A stretch of DNA of 64,000 nt. Source: Saccoglossus kowalevskii (Eukaryota > Hemichordata > Enteropneusta > Harrimaniidae). Both the position numbers and the translations under genes were made by a program. Below the pieces are notes generated by a model that was given only the letters and a program-made list of their open reading frames with translations, made no database searches and had not been told where the DNA came from. The stretch's first letter is position 1. The number at the start of each line of letters is the position of its first letter. The DNA lies in contig NW_003118931.1 in the NCBI RefSeq assembly GCF_000003605.2, forward strand, positions 158,296 through 222,295, given 5' to 3'. Below are positions 13,839 through 28,300 of the stretch, piece after piece.

Positions 13839-16294
13839 AAAGTTTCATAGTCAATGGTTAACTATTGTCTATAATAATGGCCAGCATAAACATATGTAGA
13901 GAAGATGCATTCGACTCCAACTCTCTTGAATGAAATACACAACCAGAAAATACATCAATAGGAAATACAAATTGAAAACAAAATTATAGCCGTAACGTTT
14001 GGCTACATATAATATATTGAAATGTTGTAATAGCATTTATCGTGCTGTAATGTTACCTAGAAGTTGTCGAATTATGTAGTAGCTATAGCATGTGTAATTG
14101 ATATATGTCAGTGACAACAAGGATGAAAAATGCTCCCCTAAACACGATAATATGATTTTTTTCAGTTTTATACGTATAAGTGATACTTAACGTGTTATAA
14201 AGTAAGTCAAATTTTAAAATGTAATGAAATTATAGTGTCATATTGTTTGAGAGAAAAGAGTTTTATTCTGGCGACACTATTTTTTAGTTTCAATATAATG
14301 TATCATGATATGGACTTCGAAGAAAAATTTAATCTATGTCCAAGGTTACTTATTTTCAAACTTATGTTTCACCAAGAAAATGGCATTTCACTATGATCTC
14401 GATATATGATATTTCGTTAGCTCTAAATGCACATGTTACGAATTGTTTTTATTAAGTTAGAGATGCAGGTTCGTGGGCACTTGGGAGTGAATTTTCTTTT
14501 TCTTTTTTGCTTTTTATTTTCCAAACAGTCTTGACTGTTAAAATTTTGTAGAATTGTGAATAGTGGAACATACTCAAAAATAGATTTTAAAATATAGATA
14601 ACAGGTGCAAACATTCTTTCCTTTGAATGCTTAGAAAGATTTAGCAAGGCTGTACATAAATAATAAAAAAAGAAACATGATGAAAAAAAGAAATGACGGG
14701 ATCTCCATATTATGCACTATATTTAACTTTTAACAAAACGATAATACATTTAAATTTGGAACTGTTACAGCCATTTTAATTATGAGCATTAGCAAACTTC
14801 TTACTTAGTGAATTGTTATGTAAATAAGCAATTATCTCAGCTTCCTTTCAGTGCACAACCCAGAATTTAAAAAAAATAGCTCCTAGACGCTTTGACATTT
14901 TGTTTTGAAATGTTCACAAATGATTGACAATGTGTTTATCTTCAAAACGCCCTCGGGGCATTGTTTTTGGTTGAACAACAATCGTACAGACAACTAGCCT
15001 GGGTGTTAATTTATGCATAAACTTGAAGTAGTGAAATTTGGGCTACTGCCCTGCAAAATTGACAACTGGTAGACAGTTTTCAAGACGGCGCTTTCTTCAT
15101 AGTAAACCCATAAGTGTAGTGTACCCATAAGCCATTTTGACAGGAAACAGAAGCATGGTTTAGGAGCTAATTTCTTTTAAATCACTTTTGACCAAAAAAG
15201 CACATTTTTGTGCATATTTCAAACTACAGTGTCCATAAAAGAAAAATAATAACATTTTAAAATTCATACAATAAACTTTCCGAAAATATATAGTTTTGTG
15301 GACAAGGGAGGTCATCTTGGTTTCCTAATTAACTAATTTAAATACCTGTCTTGTAAACTGCATCTCTACCTTAAGTATTTTGTTTTTTTTTCATTGAAAA
15401 CGTGAACTGATTTCATTTTCCGCTTCTAATAAACATATATTCAAACATAACTATAATTTAGACATCATATCATGACATAAAGTGCCATTCTTAAACTTTA
15501 GTCAATTTTTTGGTAATTAGCACTCAAGACTTCAGAATTTGCAAAAAAAAACTTGTATTTATTTCACAATTCTCCCCATTCAAGCAAGTCCACACACTTT
15601 GCTATTTGTATATGAGAATAAGTTGTGACAAAAATCGGATATTGAGGGACATAGTTTTACAAATAATGTCGGAATCGAAAAGTTGATAAATATCAATATA
15701 TCAGTAATGTTGTGCCATGCTCCTCGTCTAAATTCCCGAATGTTTTAACAATACCGTCAGGTAAAAATAAACCAAGTGGAATAAATCTAAATGGCTATTT
15801 AGTTTTAAAGCATTATACAGTTTCAGAAATGTATAATTAGACCGGCAAACGAAGCTTTCAGATCAATAAGCGCCCGATTGAGAAATGCATATATCTCAAC
15901 TCATGCTGTGTATTTTTGTAAAACACATAAAAGGCCACAAATAAAATTTGCAGAAGTGCTGTGATGGGATTCGGACAATAAATACGTCGAATAACATATC
16001 GTGTCCGCTAAAAGTGCAGAAACAAACACTAATGTGAATACATTTTTTGAAAATGTTGTCAAACGCAAGTAGTTACAATTGGTTCAATTTGGCTCAAACT
16101 TAAGTGAACCGAATTGGAAGAATTCACATGATAAATCATATTTGAATATATAATCTACATTTATGCATTCCGACTATGTATTTCCATATAAATAACGCTT
16201 GGTCGTATTTTGCAAAGCGTGACGAGAATAACTGAAAGATTTTTCACAATAAACGACAAATAAGTTGGATGCCCATTTGCGACTGAACCAATTA
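13839..16294 (+). repeat. 1.54-kb duplicated segment, copy B (interrupted)
   Basis: This is the second direct copy. Removing the 915-bp insertion and one TTAA gives about the same length as copy A. Small indels and substitutions separate the copies. The ends show no obvious terminal inverted repeat, so it may be a segmental duplication or two copies of an unrecognised repeat family. Confidence 0.93.
14456..15370. mobile_element. 915-bp nonautonomous DNA element flanked by TTAA
   Basis: It is present in copy B of the duplication and absent from copy A, so its limits are exact. TTAA flanks both ends (14452-14455, 15371-15374). The termini form a 13-bp inverted repeat with one mismatch: GTTAGAGATGCAG on the left and GGTAGAGATGCAG on the right read from the other strand. 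TTAA targeting is known for piggyBac and Sola3; the termini do not start with the CCY usual in piggyBac, so the superfamily is open. No transposase is encoded. Confidence 0.8.
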
Positions 16295-17424
16295 ACTGAA
16301 CCTTCAATACATAGACACTTACTAATGTTTATCCAGATATTTATATAACTGTATTTTTGTTCATGAAGGAAAACGCACGTCGATTTGCATCATAACTAAA
16401 GTTACTCTAAAACATGACTTCAACGGTCAGCTGGTGTACAAGTGATAATAACATAAGAACTTTTCAAATAACATATAGATAAATTAAGTTCGTTAACACA
16501 CAACTCGGTGTGTCTGTTACCAAAAATGCTATTTTAAAAGAGATTTTTTAAATTATGTAGATTTCAAGAATTCTATATCAATGCATAGTCACAATTTATA
16601 TTTTGCCTTTCTTTTCCAAAAAAATATCGATTTGCATAATAATAATGAATTATACTAACATGCATAACTCAATATAACTATGTCAGTAATTGATACTTGA
16701 ATTTGACATACAGAAATCTCTTAAAAAACGCTTCAGTAAATAGGTGCCATTTTATTTCAAGTTTGCACGTAGATAAACAATTAAGTGGAAATCAGAACGG
16801 AGCGCGCACCTTCCAGGCCGATGATTTACATATTGAATGTTTTGTGTATATCGTTCGAAACTAAAGTAGATTGCGATCAGAACGTTGACAGACAACAAAT
16901 GAGTTCATTGCCAGGGTGATAAATGACGGCAATCAGTGGAGCTATTTAAACCCCGTGGCATCCTGGGAATCAACAAAGACGGCCAATGTAATTAAAATAA
17001 CCCACGTGTGAAGATAGGCACACTATGCCTATAGAAGATTTGAATATCATTACGAGGGATTCGCTCGTTGATCTACGTTTTCTCAATAACGCCTGGGCAG
17101 TTATAGACAGTTTATTTAGACTACCAGAGCAAGAAAAGGAAGGAAAACTGTTTCTTTGTTAATTATTATTGCGCGAAATAGCAACTTATTATTTTTGAAT
17201 AAAATACCTAAACCTCACATATTTCGTGCGTGGATTTGTAAAGGAATACATATATATTCTTCATTTTTTAATAAAAAAAAACAGGGAATTTCTCAATGAT
17301 CAATATTCATAAAATATGTTGTACGTTCAAGTCCAACTGCGGTATTTTGTAAGTATTACAAATAAGCAGCTATATAAGCTATCTTCTTTGTTCGTCAGTC
17401 AAGTAACAGTGAATAAGACAGCTT

Positions 17425-17453
17425 GACAGACAGACAGACAGACAAACAGACAT
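17425..17453. repeat. (GACA)n microsatellite
   Basis: About seven GACA-type units, with one GACA-AACA interruption. Confidence 0.85.
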
Positions 17454-17493
17454 ATAATGACGCGCTCCGTCGAATTTGAAACAAATAGTGACC

Positions 17494-17506
17494 TATATAT
17501 ATATAT
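17494..17506. promoter_or_regulatory. TATA-like run upstream of the PTHR-like gene
   Basis: A 13-bp alternating TA run is followed by about 330 bp of more balanced composition (17525-17839) that ends at GTAGGA. This could be a TATA promoter with a noncoding first exon of the receptor, 4.4 kb before its ATG. It could equally be a simple repeat. Confidence 0.15.
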
Positions 17507-17839
17507 CAGTACGTGACCGAGACTGTCTTCATTCAGAGAGCAGAATAAAATAATAGTTCCTCTCACTCCGTTCACATCATCTACTTTTGTTCCCTGCCTC
17601 ATTACGACGCAGCACCTCGGGCGACTCCCTGTCGATTTCTATATGTGGCCTCCAAGATGAATATACTACAGTTTCCAAGAAGTGCTTCTATTTGTTCCAT
17701 ACGTGCGTTTGATGATTATTGAGCATACTGCTGAAGAACTCACACTCCGGCATTCAACTCCCACCGGCTCAAACACGATACTCTGCTGTTTTCACCGACG
17801 GTATCTACAGAGAGTGTGGATAGCCTTACTTTGCCACGG

Positions 17840-20800
17840 GTAGGATATTATATTAAACAGTGTAATTGTTACGATATTCGATAGATATCACCAGCTATAT
17901 CGTATTTTATAACACTGGAATAGTATTGCAAATCAGGTCTCGGAGCTGACAGGGTAGTAAAACGAAGCATCGTAAATTCTGCCAAAAATCAATTATATTT
18001 CTGACATGCTTCAAAGTAGGCGAGTTTAATTGATGTTGTGCGTTTTACTCGCTGCGTTTACCGTAAAAACGTGCTGTGACTCTCTTGTAATTTGCATTAG
18101 GAGGTTAGAATACAGGATTACAGCTGCTCGTATTTTTTAAAAGACGCTACTTCTTATTCCAAGGATTGTTTAAAAACTTGCACTATAAACAACTTTAATT
18201 GGTGACATGGTGTGCGGATACCATCAATATACTACCTCAATAGTTCAAGGGCCGGAATGACGTAACAATATCTGACGTGTCGAAATTGGCGCGATTTATG
18301 GTGAAATTGTCGTGAAATTCAACAAAGATTTTGCCTTGTGTTTTTCCATTTCTTTATCCCACTTGAGAATATACTCATCATATGTACGTATACAATGTAT
18401 AATCGAATAACTGGAGGCACAGCTTCTCGCAATTTACAGAAACGTGTTGACCAGTAGTTAGTGTGTAAACTTAAAACCACAGGAAGAGCGCAGCCGCTGC
18501 TACATTAAGACAACTGTGCACGTAGCTGAACAGCAAGATTCTAAACGAAAGCAAAATTCTAAAGAGAGGGTTTTTCGCTGCATTCGACATTTGTTTGCAT
18601 AACCTGGTCCCTTTTCTATGGAATCCATAGAAGATTGACCCATACACCCACGCGCGTGATTGGCGCCCTCTTTTAACCTTGACAAAATGCACTGTGGTTT
18701 CCCCGCAACCATAAAACGCGTCGACTCCCGTATGTTCTAAGGTAAATATTCTATTGTACAGCATAACAATATATCCGCGTAAAGAAGTAATTCGAGACTA
18801 ATAAATTAACACAGCGGAACATGGCGAATTGATTCAAACTACTCATTTCAACTGATCTACAGCTTTCTTTGTGTGACAATGGACTGCTGAAAAAAGCAAT
18901 CAAGTCATGAACTTTAAATTTTTCTGATTACCTCTGTTGTAGTTTTGTTTGATGCAAATATCACACAATGTAACTACCGGGGATTGTTCAGTGGGGCTAT
19001 TTTTGGACTCCTAGCTTCCGTCTCGAATTTCACGTTGCATTTAGAACAGAGTTCAGACCGGCACAGAGTATTTAAACACACGATGTTGAACATGTATTTC
19101 AAATGAAAACCCGTTAAGGCGTCGCCGTCATACGTAGAAGCTTATACGTGAGTGTTTTGTACAACGTTTCTACTCACGCGAGATATCAGCCTGATTTGCA
19201 GCCAAATCTCAATTTTGAATGCCGAGTTCAACTTTTGTGACTCTAATTTGTGTTTTCAAGACGCGGGGCAGCAGCTCAATACTCGTTTGATATTGGTGCG
19301 GTGCTGTGCTGTAAAAAAAATGGTACAGTAAATCTGCTAAGTATGCAATTGCAGTATAAACTGAATAGCATTATTGAATATTGTCTGCCGGACGCCGAAC
19401 AGTTTTTATTTTGGAGAAATCCGCCCCTGCAGTTTCCATCGTTACGACATAATTGTGATATACAGTCGGTGCATTTTCCTCACACAAAAATAAATCGCTG
19501 CGCACTTCCTTTAGGGCGGAATAGCGCCATGGTCTGTAAGCATTGCCTGGCAACAAAGATAGCGGCGTGGCATAGTGACAAAAGGGGGCTCAAAGCTTTG
19601 AAGGATCACACAGATTGGTGTATAAATCATTATTAGTGCGGTCATTTAAAATAAAAAAAAAATTCTGTACATCTCGGTATGACCGTAGTCTGACCAACAC
19701 TAAGCATTATGCCTACAGTTTAAAACTACAATCGTCATCAAATCAACGATTGTCCGTAGTATTGGTGGCTGCGACATAATATACATGACGAACTGATGAT
19801 TGGACTGATTGACTGTTGCCATGGCAACACTCACCCTCACTCGCCAAACCTTTAAACAATTGTAATTATCTTGTTGCACAGTTAGTACTGTTCTGTAAAC
19901 CATGAACGCGTGCTGTCACTCTAATACACCTTAATTTGTCTGTTTATTTAAGAAGTTATTATTAGCGCCCTCTGTTGTCAGCTATTTGCAGGATAACCTC
20001 AAGGTTTTACACCAAAATCCTTGTCCTATTTGGTGGTTGTCAGTGGTCGATCACGTAATTGGTGTGCCCGCCCCTACTCCACGTGTTATGATTCGCACCG
20101 CAATGATCAGTATATAATGAGTGAGAAGATATCCAAATATTTACCAGCTTCCATGCCTCATGACGTGCGGCAGAACGGGTGTGTTTGCTTTTTATTCGAT
20201 GTTGTTTTTATCAACAATTAATTGATACGGTGGGTACATTGTTGTGTGGCTAGGTCTCCTAGTTAGCGGTATGACCGGAAACTGAACTGCGATTTCGGCA
20301 TGGACGGAATGTAGGTGTCGTCTCCGCACGTATATGAAATCACGGCAAGTTCAAGTAATAATAAATTATATAAAAATAACGCTACGTTTAAAATTAGCCG
20401 TATCGATCGCATCCCACGAAATTCAAGTTAAAAATTAAGTATTGATTTCTCTTTATGTTAACTCAAACAAACAGTGATTTCTTCTACTGTGTCTTGTCGT
20501 CGTGTACCGCAGTTGTACGGATTGCGTTGTATACAACGATATGCAAGTCTGGCTGGGAAGCAATATACTATGTTTGGTTTCAGTCTCGCAAATAACTGAA
20601 ATCCGCTAAATCAATGTGAACAATGGTAAACGGCAATAGAACTTATTGTTTCACTGGAAAATTAAAATTCTGGTGAATATGCTCAAATTATCAATATATT
20701 GAAATAAACGTATCCGCGGCACGATAGAACGTTATCTAAGATTAAAGAGTTATTTTCAGTCAAACCTCAGATGAAAGGATTATTTTCAGTCAAAGTTACA

Positions 20801-22230
20801 CAAAAAACGATCTATGCCTCCAAAGTTATTCAGGTATAAGCAGCCGTAGAAAACCTGTTATTCAGCGGACATTTGATACTCGGGTGTTAAAACTCATATG
20901 ACCTAATCTGAAAATAGCACGGGCGGTGAGTACTTGTCGTGAGCTCGTGTTTGCACGCTCGTTGTACAGCATAATGCCATTGGTATCTGCTTTCTGTGTG
21001 AAAGCACGGCCGATACTTCAAGAATGCACAGTCTAATGTTTTTTTTCTAGAAATATCTTTAACGCCCTGAAATACACAGTATATTTACTACGTACAACGG
21101 GACGATCAATGAAGCTTGCCTATTGGTCAATATTGCTTCTGCAAATAGTCGGATACGATCTGCGTTGTGCAGTAGTCCCAAGCACCTACAGTTTTTAACA
21201 AGTAAGTGTTGATCTCGTTGCAGGTTTCAAAGGTTTACGAGAACAGAGCCAACGTGCCCCCAGTTTGACATCCAGCATCATTACCTGACACAGCGCACCT
21301 CGAGACGGGTTTTTGGAAGCCATTAACTGCGTGTGTGAGTATTTTTGTGTTGTAAACGAAATACTGTGAGCGTAATACTGGACTCGTAATCCCACCAACG
21401 CATCTCGCTGTGTCGCTGTGCAGCCTCGTAGAGCAGTCAACACCACTCGTTTGCCGTAAACAGGTTTTACATCGGCGACCAGCACGAAAGTGTAACAGCC
21501 CGCGTGTATGTCAGTTTACGCATTATTTGAGGGATTCTCGTTACCCTGTATACATATAATATGACATACATGCATCTGGGACACACCGTGCCTTTCAATT
21601 GACGCTGAAACACACTGCACTGTGTGCGTACATGGTCATGTCATATGAGTTGAACTAACTTACAGAAAATTCGACGACAGGGCATCTATCATATCCTTTC
21701 GGGTTGAGAGAGATACTTCACAAATTGTACTCTTCAGTTGATGATTGCTATCCAACTCACCGCTGACGAAGCTGGCATTAGCACTTGCTGTACCGCCACC
21801 GTAGTCGCCACTGCACATTATTAGAATACAGATTTGCCACAATTGATTACGACTGAACTCGTTACTACCCAGACTGAAATTATCACCGTCGTTGCTGCGT
21901 TAACGAACTACACCTCGCTCGTTCGAAGAATACACCTTGATTATCGAGGCGTCGTCAGTTGTTACAATATAGGAACAGAATACAACGCAGTTTATTTACG
22001 TACATCGATATTATTGTATCAGCTACAACATCACAGGTGGTGGTTTCAACGATAAACGCAGACTGTGTTCACTATACTTGTATGATACTCATAGTACCCT
22101 AGGAAGTCTCACATAGAACCGTCACGCAACCGTCGTTAACATTTGTGCGTTTGAACTGACGTGGTCGGGCACAATTTTCTATTTATTATATCACCCACGA
22201 GGACAATAAAATATCGTGATTATACAGTGA
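17840..22230. other. Region upstream of the PTHR-like ATG
   Basis: Base composition is less AT-biased than in the left part of the window, especially at 19.2-22.2 kb. It has a CTCF-like motif at 19964-19978 and a short direct repeat (TTATTTTCAGTCAAA) at about 20750 and 20781. It probably contains the proximal promoter and 5' UTR of the receptor, but no start site can be fixed. Confidence 0.4.
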
Positions 22231-22314
22231 ATGTGGTGGCTGACTATCATAATGGGAACAGTTCGAATTACAGTAGTTTTATTTCTGAGTTTCTTCGTGT
22301 TGCTATCCTCCCAG
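22231..22314 (+). CDS. PTHR: PTHR-like exon 1: signal peptide
   Basis: This exon encodes 28 residues starting [13 protein letters not shown] and continuing into a hydrophobic core, a classic signal peptide. An in-frame TGA lies directly before the ATG at 22228-22230, which fixes the 5' limit of the reading frame. A second in-frame ATG at 22252 could also start translation and would still leave a signal peptide. The donor is GTGAGT and the exon ends in phase 0, matching exon 2. It is separated from exon 2 by 23.5 kb, so the link is inferred from phase and from the usual separate signal-peptide exon of PTH receptor genes. Confidence 0.75.
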
Positions 22315-25300
22315 GTGAGTAGCCTATTTTACGTTTATGTTCCAATTACCTGGTTCATGTGAATCCACTGTCATGTGCATTATGTAATAAATGAATGCTT
22401 ATATTCTATGGGGACACGTGCGGGTCTCACCTCGCTAGCATGGTTTAAGGCGGTACTGAATTTCACGCTAAATCACCGCGGCGCAACCAAGGATGAGCTG
22501 ATTCAGTTCAACGCTGAACATCAGGTTAACTTGAACAGTTACGGTGTACACGACAAGTGAACCAGATGCTAACCATGCCTGCTCTTGTGTCTCACATTAG
22601 TTCATTACTTCCCTCTCGGTGCGTATCTATAAAAATGAACAATTTATCACCTATTTCGGTAGTGTTTGCACAGCCGTTTGATCATAACTCCGTAGATATG
22701 TTGCCAGACTTCCCTTAATTCTAATCAACGCAGTATACGAACGTACATTTTAATGATCTTGTGCTGATTAAGTCACGTGGGAGTCTTACCTTATGAGTAT
22801 ATGGGTTTGTGCGCTAATATTACACATAGTTTGGGCAGCGGGTATCCAATTACGTCATCACTATCATGTTAACGTAGTTTGTTTGTCTGCTTCTTGAAAC
22901 CGCAATACATTAGGGATTGTTAAGCAGTTAACATGGTGCTTAAATCGATGTGTTGATTCATAATAGAACAACGTTACATTTCCTTCTCAGCGATCATTTC
23001 GCACTGATTAAACTATTATGATCTTCTGCAACATTTTATTCTAATATCAGGGAATTGAAATACACAAAAAAATAAAAAGCTGAATGTTTATTATTGTTTT
23101 TATCCTATTTAAATGAGAATATGGCATCTGATTACCATGGAAACCTGGACAATCACACGGAATGTGAATTGTGGCATGGGAAACGATTATCTGTACTCAT
23201 GCCATACAGCTAATGGAACTGTAATTTGTTCATAGTTGTGAATCCCCAGCCAATAGCAGGTGTAATAACTGCGTCCATGTGATTTACGGCGACAATATCT
23301 CGTAATTACGTCATCCAATTTGTTACTAAAACTGTTCAATATGGGATGTTGACATACACAACATATTATGAAAACTAAACACAAGAAATAGTATTACTTC
23401 GATAAAAAATGCAAATATATATGACAACCGTCGATTTATTAATACGTACAAATTATCCAACGCGCTTGGTTTTAATGCAATTCATTTTGCAGTCAAATCT
23501 AGTGTGCTATTAATATCGAATAAAAAAACTTAAATATACTGCAATTTAACAATGTTTAATGTTTATATGAGTGATACTAGCATACATGAATTTTGTATAA
23601 ATGTGTTTCCCTGGGGCGGTCACGGGACTAAGCGGATTCGTTCAAATGGTCTTGTTATGTTCAGTGGATTTACCTTTCTCTAGTACTCTCAAGGGCAGTC
23701 GATTGCTGCGTTGCGTAACCAGGACATTTAAAGTGGGTTAAGATATCATATTTTAAGTGGCCCGCATTCCATACATTTGTACGGACTAGAAATGTTTATA
23801 AAATACGCCATAAATAATACATAATCTAGCCCTTAATATTATCTCCAAGCCTGGAATACTATCCATGTTTTTCCTTATTTTTTGTGGTAATTCGACCACC
23901 CACCCTCTTTTCCCAGTGGTACTGAACTTGTTTCGTCATCAAGAGAGTTGTTGAATGTCCACAGAAGACTATGTATCTAAATGGTTACGCAGGGCACTAC
24001 AGTGTAATATTTGTATAATGATATGTACACCCGAAGGTATTCAAACAAAAACAAGCAGCTCCTTAGTTTTGCATTGATCCACCCTCTCTGCAAACTTCGA
24101 GAGTTTTCACGTAGTTCTGCGTACATTATATGCAAGTGCCACCATTTCTAATTGACTGACCTCTAGATGAGATATTACATCGACACCGAATTTCATTGCA
24201 AACATACTGACGTTTGTGACAATGAATGCTAAAACAAGCAAGTTCTACTTCAATTGAAAACGTTTTACTAACCCCCAAATAAGTAAATGAAAACACAGCT
24301 CCTGTTGCGCATGCGTATTGGTAGAAATCATTAAATTACCATATATATTTGGCACCAAAATAGATTTACAAATGTAGGACAATATGCAAAATAGGTTTAC
24401 GGATGTTTGACAAAATGATCATATGTATGCACGAGAATATGCAAAAAAAGACTCACGTGTGCACGAGTATATGCAAAATAGACTTACGTATCCACGAGAA
24501 TATGCAACATAGATTTAAGGATGTTTGACAATATGCAAAATGACCATATGTATGCACGAGAATATGAAAAAAAAACTCATATGCAAAATAGACTCACGTA
24601 TACACGAGAATATGCAAAATAGAGTTGGATATTCATAACATTGTGCAAAATATGCAAAATAGGCAAATATTCACGGGAGTGTACAATATATATTCATATA
24701 TACGAGAACAAACAAATGAATCGCAAGTCTTTACGAGACTGTGCTTAATTGATCAATATATTTATGAGTTTTAGATGACATTTATATTTACCACAAAACT
24801 AAAGAATAACTGTATTCATGAGATTATGCAAAATATACCATAGTCTTATGCGAACATAAACATGTACATAAACGGTACAATTTAATGAAAAAGCGATCAA
24901 ATATTACTATGGATTTCACCATCTGTGAAATCATTTATTTTATAATTACTATTAAAACTATAATTATCCTAAAATAATTCTAATCAGAGGTTACCAAAGG
25001 GTTCATATGTATAGCATTTGCGTGAATAATATGTGCTTGTTTGTTTGTTCATTCATTCTGTTTAATTTTTCAACCATGAACACATAGTATATTTTGAAAA
25101 CGGTAAACACAAATAATCAGACTTCGCATAAACGTTCAAAAGCCCGAGTACTAGCCAAAATCTGTCATTTGTCACATGATATGCCAGTACTGCCGTCTTA
25201 TGTGGTATATTGTCGACAGATATAGGTGATTCGGAACTTGACTCAGGAAAAATCCACTTTTTCTGAGGTGCAATAAAGTTTTAATAAACAGACAAGAAAG

Positions 25301-28300
25301 CACTAGTACATTGTGTTTGGTGATGAATTATGATTTGGGATCAATGTACGTAGCATGTGGAATTGTATATGCATATTTTGACACATATATGAAGCTTTAG
25401 TAAATTACATGTAGTATAATGGGTGAGTGCTCCCGTGTGCCATTGCGGATATATATACTAGTATATATTCTAGAATTGAAAGAATCAGCACAACTAATTT
25501 CCATGTTAATCAGATACTTCAATATAACTGTTACGATTAGTTTACTATATATCGTAACACTTGGCTAAATGTCTCACCCGATGTACTGTCAATGGGTTAA
25601 ATTGTATGTACTCTGTGTTTAATTGCCAGTGTACCATTTGCTGTCATGGTTACGGTGGCCGGATATGGAGTCGGCGAGTAACATATATCACGTACACGAA
25701 CTAAAATACGAACCGAGGTTAACACTTTAAACATAAACTTTCGTCACCTTTCACAAAATACACCTGTAAATTATGTACAATTCAATAAATTAAATATACA
25801 TTAAATTATATATATAATATATATTATAAAATGCTGCAACAACATTTGGCGGGACGGTATAGCGTATAATGATTGAGACTGTTAATATCATATTTGCGTT
25901 GCGATGATTTGAGTAAAAATACTTCAGACACTTCAAAGCAAGATTTTTGTTTTTGCACATGTCATTTTCCCACACAGCCTCCAAAATATCCATGACCTTA
26001 CGCCTCTTGGCATCGAGAATTGTTTTAGTTTAAAACTGTGAAATGGCTCTAGTAAAGTAAAATCAGCGATCCCTCGGCTTGTTGGCCCAGCAAATTACGT
26101 GGTGTCTAGGTGCACAAGATGACAAGTTTGTGTAGGAATCATAGATTGTAGGTGTGTGTTTTTGTTTTGTTTTACGCAGTGTTACTCAGTGCCTTTTCAA
26201 TAATATACTAATGCACCATTTTCAGTAGCACGACGTACATGAGGAAGCGAGAAGACTAAAATTTGTTAATTGGATGCATTTGTGTTCCCTGCCGTTAAAC
26301 GCTTAGACAGATTATGCCAACAGTGTAAAACACGTATATACTTGCATTTAGGTCCTGATAGTAATACATGTTTTTTGAGTCTATTTAAACAAAATAGTAA
26401 GATGATTTCGTGTTTTTTTAAATGACACATGCCACGAACAACACTCCAGAGATTTATAAAAGGCGTCTTCTATGACCAATACAAATTATAAATGTAAGCG
26501 TTTGTTTCAGATATTTTTTTTTTCAGAATGAAGTGAATCTAACATTTAATAAGACTTCGGATTCAGGATGTTTTAAAGCAAAAAGGACAAATATACATGT
26601 ATGCAACTACTTGTAGCTAGTTATAAAATCACTCCGAGATAAAACATATCGAGAGTACAAACACTATACGATTTCCTATTCAGAATTGTATATGCAAACA
26701 CACACACACATATTACAACATAAAAAAACGGGATCACCTAAATACAGCAAGCAGACGCGCAAACGATCACGCCACACCCACGGCGCCAAAATTTGTAGTT
26801 CGAAATGTCATGTAATGTACATCGCCCAACAGTCAGATCATAATGCACATGTCGAATCTCGAATATCACAAAAATGTACAGGGCTATAAATGAATCCACT
26901 TAGTTACGATCGTTTTTGGGGACAATTCTGTTCACCAACAGAAACAACCACTAAATTAACTTTATAATTGTATATACAAACAAACATACCGACATGCATT
27001 ACAACATGGAACACGGAAAGTGCAACAATAAAATCACTCTCCGTTTGTGAAAAATTAACTCACACCATTATTCCATAAACGTCAACGTAATAAAATACAC
27101 ACTTTGCATTCAGAACTATTTCCGTTATGGGTACTACGTAGGATAATTTACAGCACTCGAGTCTTACAGTGAAAACGTGTCACATCAAAAGGTGGTGTTT
27201 TTTATTGGACTTGTGAAGGCAATATTTAACAACCCTCGTTAAAACAACCCCTACAAGTGGCTTGTTAATGAATTGTTTAGGGAGATAATATCAATGCGGT
27301 TGATTTTGTACCTGTAAAAAAATCGAAGAGCTACCTTAATATTGAACCATAAATCAAACCTACGAAATGAAAGTGAACAATGCATCCACTGCATATGCAA
27401 TACGGTTACACGCTTTCTGTGTTCGAGTGGCCCCCGGTAATATTAATATCGAGATATTACCAACTATTACTGAATGTAAGTTTTGAAACAGATAGAAAAC
27501 AATTCGTTGTGGGTCACAATGTTTTGTCCAGAAATGTTACTTGATTAAATAAACACCATACGAGTGAATCAGTCTTAAATCACGCAATACACTGCAGGCG
27601 TGACTAAATAACACAACTGTCACAAGGCTGCCGCGTGACTCGGAACCTAATCATTCCTGGACAGGGCATTAAGTGGTAATAAATGCCAAGCGTATGATGT
27701 CATTATTCATGTCAGCGTTATTTCATACATATTGAGTTCCTCGTTTGCATATTTCTTGTTGAACTTGATGAATATTTTCTACATAATATTTTATTTTACA
27801 TGATTTGCATATTAATTGGTGTAAATATCAAATCGTTTTATGATGCACAATCCAGATCCACCTATGCAAACCGGAATGTCAGCTAGGAATCAACAAATTA
27901 TTCGCCTATTTACCTGCCTATTATTACTAATTATGCTAAGTAATTGGTTTCACTTTATTGATAAGTGGGTAGAAGTAAAATCAGGATGCTAGAATGCAAA
28001 AATATTAGTTTTACGTTTACGTTCGGATTAAGTAAAAACCAACCCATCGCTACCATGGCATCTGTAACAGATGCAACTCAGTTAAAACAAAAACAAATTA
28101 ATTCATAAGGTTTTTTATTAGTTAAAAACAACAGTTGAAAACATGATATACACACATATTTCGAATAATTAATTGGTTATCACTTGTCAAAATCAGTACT
28201 TTAAAATAAAGATCTCCCAGAAGAATGTAATAAAATAATGACATGCTACTATCAAATTGGCATCTATGTGGTTTCACTGAATGTCGTGATGAGAATTATA

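Noticed and set aside
19250-19636. 128-codon open frame on the plus strand
   Set aside because: It starts with GTG, has no domain, and is overlapped by another open frame on the other strand; it lies in the receptor's upstream region.
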